Of a DNA stretch of 64,000 bases, positions 11,274 to 19,956 are shown in pieces (within the stretch, counting starts at the first letter, position 1; each line of letters starts with the position of its first letter). The stretch is from Tetracentron sinense. Lineage: Eukaryota; Streptophyta; Magnoliopsida; Trochodendrales; Trochodendraceae. The notes below the pieces were generated by a model. That model had not been told where the DNA came from, made no database searches, and was given only the letters and a program-made list of their open reading frames with translations. The position numbers and the translations under genes were made by a program. The stretch is taken from the NCBI GenBank assembly GCA_015143295.1, contig CM026563.1, positions 2,914,001 to 2,978,000 on the forward strand, written 5' to 3'.

Positions 11274-12049
11274 GGCCCCATTTGGTTGCACTTCCGTTTT
11301 CTGTTTTTAAAAACAAAAATTTGAAAATTTTTACACAAAACATATTTGGTAAATATGTTTTAGTTTTCTGTTTTTAAAAATTAGTAACAAAATTTTTAAA
11401 AATTAAGGAAACAAAAATTTTCTACTACCTCTGTTTTTTAAAACAAAAAAAAAAAAAAAAAACACAAACCCACTATCACCACCTATCACCACCACCACCA
11501 CCATAATACTACTACCACCATCCACTACCACCACCACCACCACTACCACTACTCACCACCCACCATCACCTCCACCGCCACCACCACAATAAAACCACCA
11601 CCACCACAATACACCACCACCACCACCATCACCACAACCACCACCACCACCACCACACCACCGCCACCATCACCAACACTCACCACCACACTACACCCAC
11701 CGCCATCACTCACCACTGCCACCGCCACCGCCGCCGCCACCATCACCACCACCGCCACCACCAATGCCACCATCACCACCACCACTGCCACCATCACCAC
11801 CACCACACCACCGCCACCATTACCAACACTCACTACCACACTACACCCACCGCCATCACTCACCACTACCACTATCATGAATTGAAATTATTTAATCATA
11901 TTTATCAAACATGTTTTTTTGTTTTTCTTTTTTTTTAAATAAGTAACAGTTATTAATACCAAACGTGTTTCCTATTTAAAAATTTTGAAAACAAAAAGTT
12001 GTTTCCAATTTTTAAAAACAAAAAAACGAAAGTGTATCCAAACGGCTCA
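11274..12049. mobile_element. PIF/Harbinger-like (Tourist-type) element with internal CCA array
   Basis: The left end GGCCCCATTTGGTTGCACTT and the right end (minus strand TGAGCCGTTTGGATACACTT) are imperfect inverted repeats, each followed by a TTCCG/TTCG block and TTTTTAAAAAC-type sequence. It is flanked by TAA on both sides (11271-11273 and 12050-12052), the expected 3-base target duplication of this superfamily. There is no transposase. The middle is a degenerate CCA/CAC microsatellite. A second, 5'-truncated copy lies at 13825-13976. Confidence 0.72.
11460..11877. repeat. Degenerate (CCA)n-type array
   Basis: About 400 bases of near-pure CCA/CAC/ACC triplets with occasional CCG and CCAT variants. 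A ~110-codon minus-strand open frame across it is only a low-complexity Val/Gly reading and is not a gene. The internal ~130-bp unit with 'CACCACCGCCACCAT...ACACTCA' recurs, so part of the array expanded by larger-unit duplication. Confidence 0.9.
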
Positions 12050-12136
12050 TAAATTTATGTTATTTTTCTTTTTAAGAAATAAAAAATAAAAGTAGAAATA
12101 GAGTGCTCCACTTTTCGTCAATGACTCTCGTATAGG

Positions 12137-12359
12137 TAGGGCTGCCAAAAAAGCCCACGTAGAAGGGTACCCGGCCCTACCTTGCCCTCCAAAGCCCTCT
12201 GTAGCCCTGCCCTTCCCAGCCCTTGGGCCGGGTAGGGTTCAAAATCTGGAAGCCCTGCTTCTACAGGGCTGGGCCAGGGCTCACCCCGGCCCTGCCCTTA
12301 AAAGCCCTGCCATTCTCCTTAGTTGCTACACGGTAGCTAAGGTTTATAAACCATAAAAG

Positions 12360-12417
<58 letters not shown>

Positions 12418-12866
12418 GAAATACTCATTTTACCATTTCAAACGGTCTAATAGTAGGGTTAAATGAGTAATTTCACATGACCATCATTATAAAACCCCTC
12501 GAAGCCTCGACACTCGTTACGAACCCTAACCCTAATCTCATATCCGAAATCGCTTCCTCACCTCCTCCTGCTTAGATGATTTTGATATATAAATTTTGTT
12601 CTATATAGTTTTACTTTGTTTTATTTTATCATGTATGTTTATCATTGGCAAGGAAAAAAAAAAAACTTTGTAATTGCTCTTTTTGTTGCAATGTCGGTCT
12701 CAAACCTGGATAAAAGAGGAGAGTATCTATTTCCATGTCAGGTTGACAGTCAGTGTAGAAAAAAAATCTCATCATCTCAAATCACAAAAAAAATCTCACT
12801 CTTTCTTGAGTCCCTTTGGCCCTGCCCTAGCCCTTGAGGGCAGGGCTAGGACCCAATCAATCCCTA
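12137..12866. mobile_element. hAT-like non-autonomous element
   Basis: The left end is TAGGGCTGCCAAAAAAGCCC and the right end, on the minus strand, is TAGGGATTGATTGGG. The flanks CGTATAGG (12129-12136) and CGTAAAGG (12867-12874) match at 7 of 8 bases, the target duplication length of hAT elements. GGCCCTGCC/AGCCCTGCC motifs are repeated near both ends, as is common for hAT subterminal regions. There is no transposase. A (TA)n array fills 12366-12412. Confidence 0.75.
12366..12412. repeat. (TA)n microsatellite
   Basis: Uninterrupted TA repeat inside the hAT-like element 12137-12866. Confidence 0.9.
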
Positions 12867-12874
12867 CGTAAAGG

Positions 12875-13824
12875 GGCCATCCCCCCCCCCTCCCCCAATT
12901 TTTTTTGAAATTGGAATGTAATGTATGTAGAAATTTAAAAAAAAATAAAAATCTGTAATATGTAAATTTTGTATATGGTGCCTCCAAAAAAAAAAAAAAA
13001 CATTGTAAAATTTTCTAACATAAACCTTTTTAACCCTAGTTTAGATTTATTATCTTACAAGTTACATGTACAAACCCTAGGAGTGAGTGAATCTTAACCA
13101 CAATTAATGAGTGCACGCGTTCCACTAAACACGAATCGCGAGTGTGAAAAAATAATCTCCATAATATAAAATAAAAGTATATAAAAATAAAGTAATTTTA
13201 GAGTAGTGATTAGCCCACACCGTACTACATAATCAAATGTCTTTTCATTTCATCCCCTTTAACCGTGGTTAAGCTTAACCAACTTAAAGTTGTTTTGGTC
13301 TTTCTAAAAACTAAAGGTTAAATGGATGAACACTAGGGGTGAGTGAATCTTAATAACAGTTAGTTGGTATTACAAAGGTGGGCAAGAACCAATAAAGAGT
13401 GGCATTTTGTTACATAGTGGAAATGTGCGATAAGTTAAACTTTTTTCTTAATTTTATTTATAAAATGACTCTATCAAAAGAGAGGACCCATGTTTGATTT
13501 TCTAGTTTCTGGACCCCTTTTTGGAATGCAACATTAATAAATTTTATGACCACGATGGACCCATTACTTTAAGAAAAATTTTTGGAGGCTACGCTCCCAA
13601 ACCCCCAACACCCCAAACCCCAAACCCCAATCCCATTAATTTCCTTGATATATATAATTCGGCCCCCAAAAGAAAAATTCTTGGCTCCGCCCTGGTCATC
13701 CACCACCACCACCAATAACAACAAAATTGTAATTTCTATTGTAAAATCTTAAGTGGACTAATGTGTGGGACCTTATATGTTTAGAAATTAATGTCTTTCT
13801 ATATATATATATATTTTACTATTA
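12875..13824. other. Spacer with MITE fragments
   Basis: Contains a C-rich tract at 12882-12897 and a foldback of the TTAACCGTGGTTAAGCTTAA type at about 13257-13370. It also holds the right end of a hAT-like element ending CTTGGCTCCGCCCTG at 13694, which resembles the complete element at 49923-50409. The left end of that fragment was not found. No gene is supported. Confidence 0.5.
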
Positions 13825-13976
13825 CATGTTTTTCTAGTTTTCCTTTTTTAAATCGAGTAGCAGTTAGTAATGTCAAACGTGTTTCATGTTTCAAAAAGTT
13901 AAACAAACAGAGGAAAAAAATGAATCGTTTCCATTTTTAAAATCATAAAAATGACAATGCATTTAATCAGGGCCTT
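13825..13976. mobile_element. Fragment of the Harbinger-like element (3' part)
   Basis: About 150 bases align by eye with 11905-12050. Shared blocks include ACATGTTTTTCTAGTTTT, AGTAGCAGTTAGTAATGTCA and AACGTGTTTC. The 5' half and the CCA array are missing. Confidence 0.6.
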
Positions 13977-15593
13977 AGTTTTTTTTTTTTTTTTTTGATT
14001 TATACTATTTTCTCTAGATTTTTTGCACAACCTAATACATGTTCTTTTAATTGTGGTTAATTGTTTTAACCTTGGGATTAATATTTTTAACCCTAATTTT
14101 TTAATAAAATATTCAAAAAAAATAGGTGGCATTACTTCTGCCAAAGAGGATCAGGCTTTTTTTTTGTTCGAGTTATTCCTCTAAAAATATATTTATCTTA
14201 AATTTTATCAATCTCTTTTGACAATGGACCAACAACTTCGACCCTTCATCCAATTGAGGGGTCGGGATAAACCTAAGCCTTTACTACTACCTTTTACTAC
14301 GGTACCACCTTTAATATGAATTTCTTTTTCCAAGTCTTAGGAAAATTTTAACTTGTCCAAAATAAATATAATATCATTTATGGTGATTTATGTGATTTGG
14401 GTGCTGCATGATGGACACATTTTAATCGAACTAAATAATTATAAGATAACGTTAAAACAAGTATTATTTTAAAACTAGAATGTTTGTTTTTGGAAGGTAA
14501 GCTAAGGGTATAAAACTAGAATGTTGGACAATGCAAAAAAAAAAAATGTATACATAAAATAATTGTGTAACCAATATAATTACATATTGATGGAAAAACC
14601 TGATATGATACTTTTGAGAACACTTGTCTGATTCTGGTTGGTTGCAACAGTTTCTCCTTGAAGTGTGGCGGCCCTCCGACCTGCAAGGGTGCTCCAACGA
14701 AGGATGAGGAAGATTAGAAAACAAAATAATGAGTTTAAGACTATAGAAGAGAATTAGGGTCCCAAATAGGGTTGAGATCGGGTCATTTTCTCTATTTATA
14801 GAGAGGCCCTTATGATTGGCTAGTTGTCGTACCATATGAATTCCCCAACGGTATAGGAATCTTACCATACGCGTATGTCTATGTGGCTGAGATTGTAGGG
14901 TGACTTCCCTATTTAAGAGAGTATCATGATTCTATGCCATATTTGATTGGACCAGGTCTTTCGAGTGGTGGCTCAGAGATTCAAAGGATTTCGCCTCGAT
15001 TCTCCTTAGCAATAAATCAGGTTGAGACTCTAGAGATTCCTTTTTAAGCTTCACCTCGGGTCAGAAAAGTGTGACATCCAACTCGGATATAACTATCAAG
15101 TCGGGGCGCTTTTGCTATGTACGTGTTGCTGGTACTGTTAGCTATCATTGTGTGCAATTACCGATTTTTATTAGTGTTATCAACTGTCATTGTGTGCAAT
15201 CAACGGTACGAGACAACAATGATGGAAATTTGCAGCATGTATAAAAGCCTCCTAATCTCTAATCCGGAGGTCCATGTATGTTCAAAGCCCTAATTCAGAG
15301 GTCCATGGAATTTACAACATTTAAACCATACTTTCCCTTGTTGTGTATTTAAATCAAAGATAAATTATTACAACAAAATTAGGGAAAATCAAACATAAAT
15401 ACACAATATCTTTTTACATAAAAAAACCAAGATGAAGGGAAAAATCATGAGGTACACTAGTCCAGGAAAAACTTCCATCATGTGAATAATGGAATTACAA
15501 GAGATCACTCTAGACACTGCGAGAGAAAACCAAAATTAAGTGACTATTACTTGGAATACATTGTCTCCAATAAATGGAGTGGATAAACTAATA
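13977..15593. other. Spacer; possible minus-strand LTR promoter region
   Basis: There is no recognisable gene. On the minus strand a TATAAATAG box lies at about 14796-14804. The downstream sequence reads as a leader, and the upstream 500 bases contain short duplications such as CATTGTGTGCAAT (15148, 15193) and GAGGTCCATG (15267, 15298). This resembles a U3-R junction of an LTR, but I could not find ends with a target duplication, so I leave it unassigned. A 134-codon minus-strand open frame at 14464-14868 has no family signature. Confidence 0.35.
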
Positions 15594-15604
15594 AAGTAAG
15601 CCCA

Positions 15605-15769
15605 TTTTTTTTAGTTACAATGGGTGTCCCAAACCCTTTTGAGGCAAGGACTGTTCCTTCGGGTGTATTTTTCCTACGGACACCAGGGTAAGTCGAGGAG
15701 TGGAGTTGAACACGCAACCACATAGAGCAAACTCGGGATGCTAACCAACTGTGGCAACCCTTGGGGGGT
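15605..15769 (-). mobile_element. tRNA-derived SINE
   Basis: Read on the minus strand, the element starts GGGTTGCCACAGTTGGTTAG (box A-like) and carries GTTCAACTCCACT about 40 bases on (box B-like, GTTCRANNC). It ends in an A-rich tail, seen as T's at 15605-15612. It is flanked by a perfect 11-base direct repeat AAGTAAGCCCA at 15594-15604 and 15770-15780. The tRNA-like internal promoter, small size, A-tail and target duplication together make this a SINE. It encodes no protein. Confidence 0.88.
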
Positions 15770-16315
15770 AAGTAAGCCCACTTACCTTAAGGGAGAAATG
15801 CAAGATGTAAGAAGGTGATATTCTCTTCTTCTTATTCCCAGACTCCTCTTCTTTTTTTCAAGGTAGCAAAATCCAGATCTTTCTTTTCTTCTATCTCACA
15901 TTCAATGCTAAGAGAAATGAGACAAAACTTTGAATACTTTTCATTTTAAAGAGTTGTTGGAGACATTGACCTAAAGGGGGATGAGTCCCACACTCCTCAT
16001 AAAAGAGGAACCCCAACAATAAGAACTTCCTAAGCTCATAACGTTTAACATATGTTCTTAACCATACACTGTTTCACTAACCTACATCGTTGTACATTAT
16101 ACCTACATCGTTGTACATTATGAAGACTATTATCAACGAGGACTGTGGGCGGTGAAATCTCACCATCCATTGCTCAGGTGTATGTGTAAAGGCACACACC
16201 TAATCATAACCTCTCAGAGAGACAGTTTGGATTCGCGCGTGCCTATAGCACGCATAGTCCTTTTGGTTGGCAACACTAAATGCTAATGACAGGCCCATCA
16301 TACTACTGAACATGG

Positions 16316-16770
16316 CAAGTGATGACCCATAAGGATAAGACCTCATGAATACATTCCCCAAGTGCCAGCCTCCAGGAGGTTGACACGTATCAGGACTAAG
16401 AGAGTAAACCTCATGGATCCATCCTTTGAGTGCTAGCCTCTGAGAGGCTGACACGTATCCAATATGTAAGGATTAAAACATCACAGATGACCTTTGAATG
16501 TCAGCCTCTGAGAGGCTGACAAGTGTCAGGTTCGAGAAAACAAAATTCACGGACCCAACCCCTAAATGCCGGCCATTGAAAGGCTGACACATGTCCAATC
16601 TGTGAGGGCTCAAAACCTTACAGATGACTCTTGAGTGTCAGCCTCTGAGGGGCTGACACATGCATGATCCGTGAGGACTAACTTCATGGATCCGTAATTT
16701 GAGTGCCAACCTCCAAGAGGCTGACACGTGTCCAATCCATGAGAATAAATCCTCACGAATCAACCATCAC
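16316..16770. repeat. Six-copy 68-bp tandem array with hairpin core
   Basis: Palindromes of the type GTCAGCCTCTGAGAGGCTGAC occur at 16364, 16432, 16500, 16568, 16637 and 16704 (spacing 68, 68, 68, 69, 67). The copy at 16500-16520 is a perfect 9-base stem with a 3-base loop; the others have one to a few mismatches. Each is followed by ACACGTGTCC- or ACACATGTCC-like sequence and a GTGAGGACT...CCTCACGGATC segment, itself weakly palindromic. Confidence 0.92.
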
Positions 16771-17335
16771 CATATTTGGTCCTGGACCTAACCCAGACCA
16801 CGGGCAAGACCCATGGTCTCATCTCTTTGGTCTGTGGACTGACCAAGGTCAGTCCCCTTTCAGAGACCTGGTCCGTGGCCCAAATGGGCCTTGGACCTAG
16901 GTTAGTGTGTCCCCAACTGGTAGTCTGTACCCAACAGTCATAGGGGCAGAGAATCCTTGATAAAAATGATTCTCTATCAGCTTTGGGGGATTCCAAGAAA
17001 AGATTCCCTCTTTTAAAATCATATGAGATGCCACATGACACCTCATAATCATAAAAGGATTAGGACTATGTCTTATATCCTAGGAAGGGATGCGACTTAA
17101 CATCCACCTTTTGAAGAGAAGATAAGATCTTCTTCTAATTTTCGAAAGGAACTAGAATTTCCCCTAAAAAGAAAAAACCTGTTACAAGAGTCCTCAAAAG
17201 AAGATGATTCTCTTTAGCTTTAGGAGTCTCTCAGATAAGGAAGACCTGTGAGCTGTCTTCCTCTAAGAGGAGAGCCCAAGTTGACTCTCTTAAATAAGGG
17301 AGTCAAAGAGAGACAAAAAAAAACTCTCTCAAATC

Positions 17336-17344
17336 TATAAAAGG
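17336..17344 (+). promoter_or_regulatory. TATA box of LTR-like promoter
   Basis: TATAAAAGG is followed by a GGTTTCTCATAAGAAACC palindrome and a CT/A-rich leader. No host gene starts downstream, so it most likely drove the retroelement transcript. Confidence 0.55.
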
Positions 17345-17788
17345 AGGGTTTCTCATAAGAAACCCACACGAAAAAACACGGAAAAAAAGACGAAAAAAGA
17401 GAAAACTCTCTCATCTCCTTGAAAGTACAGCAAACAAACAACAAGCTTCAGAAAAAGAAGACTTCCCTCGACATGGAAAACATCAGGTGAGCCTCTTAAA
17501 ATGACCATCATTCTTCACTTTTACTTTCAACATCTCAATACCTCAATGAGACAATTGTAACGCTTACATGAGATCTGGGCAACCCCATTAAATAAATACA
17601 AATATTTTATTTAATATTTGTTATTCTTAATTCTTCTTCTTAATAAGAGATTCTTCCACAAATCGGAAAGGTAATTAATAGTATGAGTTTACTCAGATTA
17701 GAAGGATAGTCTTCCACACAAAATGATAAACTTCATATAACAATGGAGGTAATTTGATATGCATGACGAAATAAAGCATTACAAGGAC

Positions 17789-18605
17789 GAGGAAGCTTAT
17801 GGTGGTTGATGCAGTTTTGGATTATGACTATAGAGGACCCAACTGAGGCACAATCCAAGGAAGGGAAAGCCTGATATTGGTGGCATGAACCCTTGGCTCA
17901 GTCATCCTCACCTCATTGACTCATTGTCTTGAAGCCCGTAATAGAAGAATAAATATTACTATGTTCCTTCCAAAAAAAAAAAATATTACTATGTACTCTT
18001 TGGCATAACAGATTATGAACGATGCTTGAAGAGATATTAATGACACTATATTTTTACAGTTTCTTTTCTCTTATTCTTCTCTGATCAAGAGACGAAGATT
18101 CTGAGTTTCAAACCCTTTTTTAGGAGAAGACATGAATACTTCTTGTCAAGATGCTTTAAGAGCATATAGACAAGAACAATGGAATACCGACGGTTAAGAG
18201 TTGGTTTGTCATGTTTCGAGATCTTTTCATCTTTTCTGCTTTCTAAACTTTCTTTCTTCCAATAATCAAGTTTTTTATTTGAGCATATTAACTTCTTTCA
18301 TTTGTTTGAACCTTGAGTTTACATGCTGCAAATTTGGCTTGCCATCAAAGATCTTGTCCTGAAATTTTGATTCTCTTTTACAGATATGTGATAACAGCCA
18401 TGGACCTCTAGACTAGGGCTTAGGAAGCTTTATACGTGTCTGCAAATTCCAATCATTGTTATTTCATATTGTTTGGTTGTTGAAGACAAGAAATGTGACA
18501 GGGTTGCTATCTTACTGGGCCTTTGAGAAGAGGAGAGAGGAAAAAGATGATGTTTTAATTAACAGTGTGTAGATAATAATTTTAAGTTGAGATTAATTTT
18601 GAACC
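17789..18605. other. Spacer, no gene seen
   Basis: AT-rich DNA with short frames only. I found no motif, RNA gene or clear repeat beyond an A run at about 17970-17982. Confidence 0.5.
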
Positions 18606-18774
18606 GGAGCTCTGCTTCACGGTGTTAAAGCTGTTAAAGCGGAGCCCCCCTTTTTAAACTATATCGTTTGTAATTATAAAAAGAGATTGGGGCAATTTGC
18701 AACACATAATTACAAGATTGTCACTGTGATTGTTTTAAAAAGGGGAGCTCTGATCAGCGTCCAAACAGAGCTCC
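18606..18774. mobile_element. Small foldback/MITE
   Basis: The left end GGAGCTCTGCTTCACG and the right end (minus strand GGAGCTCTGTTTGGACG) are inverted. The inner blocks GAGCCCCCCTTTTTAAA and, on the other strand, GAGCTCCCCTTTTTAAA continue the symmetry for about 55 bases. No clear target duplication was found. A related short palindrome, GCTTCACCAGCATGAAGCAG, sits at 19612-19631 upstream of CCR3. Confidence 0.6.
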
Positions 18775-19956
18775 TCTTTTGTATTTAAATTGTTTTAAGT
18801 TTGATGTATGATCATTAAATAAAGGTGTGCTCGTGAGAGCTACTCTAATATTTTAGGCCTCCTGTGGGTAAAATTAAGTAACCCAAAATTTGTTAAGATA
18901 ATATTAGCAATGTAAACACCCAAAAAAATTATAATTATATAAAATAAACATATTTTATTAATTGGTTGGAAAATTATTCTAGACCAAACATCCATAAGAA
19001 CGAAAGAAAAAAACAATGAAGAAAATGTATTTTTTTTCATTTTACCATTATTAATGATTTTGTTTTTCTGGTCACAGAGAGTGGTGTTTGGATTATTAAT
19101 GATTTATAATCAATAATCAAACACATCAATTTGGGCTTTAATTTATCAACATCATCTGATGAACAAGTATATGTAATGTAAACTAAAAGGAGTTTTTGGT
19201 AATTTTAAAAGAAAACGATATGTTTGTGGATTTTTTTTGTAGCCATCCTATCTTTTAACAGTTTAAATACAAAGAGTGTTTAACCAAAAAAAAAACACAA
19301 ACAGGGGCTCTTTTGGAACCAAATCGTCTATGATCTTCTCCTGGTTTCTTCCCTACGACCTTAGTGTTTGATGGTCTGGATTACTTGTACATTTGTTAAA
19401 TCCCTATAAGTAATCCTAGCCTTCAAGCACTCAAGGAAGAGAACTGAGGATTTGTTTTGCTGTACAGCTGTAGTGGGGAGCTTTCTTTTTTTTGCCTATA
19501 ACGGTGGCACTTTGGTAATTAGGATAGAGAAAGTATCATGCAAACATACCCTTATATCTCTCATAATTTAATTACATAAGTACCATTACATTTAAACTAA
19601 AAGGGTGATCCGCTTCACCAGCATGAAGCAGAGCTCAGCTCAGTAGTTAAACTCAATCTTTTAACTGTCGAAATCGACGATCTCTCTCTCTGCGGCTTGT
19701 TTGACTGAAGTAGAAAGCAAAGAAAACTCGAGTCTTCGATTTTTTTTGCTTTTTGAATTTTCAATTTCAGATTAAACAGAAGAAAAGAAAAATCCCAAAT
19801 TCCACGCGCCACGCGTTCCTCCTCCTCTTCTTTCCTTTTATTGTTTTTCTTTCTAAATCTTCGAATCCGGAAACCTTCCCCTTCTCCTTCCGTGCCGTCT
19901 CCGCCAATGAAGAAGAAAACAGAACTCACCCCCGCCGTCAAGTCCCCCCCTTTAAG
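18775..19956 (+). other. CCR3 upstream region and likely 5' leader
   Basis: Upstream sequence of the receptor kinase. The 200 bases before the ATG are pyrimidine-rich and contain CTCTCTCTC at 19682-19690. An in-frame ATG at 19753 precedes the chosen start. A ~100-base block at 19317-19427 (ACCAAATCGTCTATGATC and onward) is a weak direct repeat of 22757-22870, on the other side of the gene. No clear TATA box was identified. Confidence 0.5.

Larger units (their letters stand above)
16144..17783 (+). mobile_element. Possible solo LTR with TATA box and palindrome array
   Basis: The interval begins TGTGGGCGGTG and ends GCATTACA. It is flanked by AGGAC at 16139-16143 and 17784-17788, the 5-base duplication typical of LTR elements. 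Inside are a tandem palindrome array (16316-16770), a strong TATA box (17336-17344) with a pyrimidine/A-rich leader, and AT-rich sequence that could hold a polyadenylation site. There is no internal coding region. The TATA box and array support an LTR promoter. The exact ends rest on a short duplication that could arise by chance, so they are tentative. Confidence 0.45.

Noticed and set aside
11549..11878. 109-codon Val/Gly-rich open frame on the minus strand
   Set aside because: It is a translation of the CCA microsatellite; all frames are open there because the triplet repeat lacks stops.
14464..14868. 134-codon minus-strand open frame
   Set aside because: No domain signature. The TATAAATAG just upstream and the leader-like composition suit a retroelement promoter better than a gene.
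16316..16770. Regularly spaced repeats that superficially resemble a CRISPR array
   Set aside because: The host is a plant. The 'spacers' are themselves similar between units, so this is a 68-bp tandem repeat.
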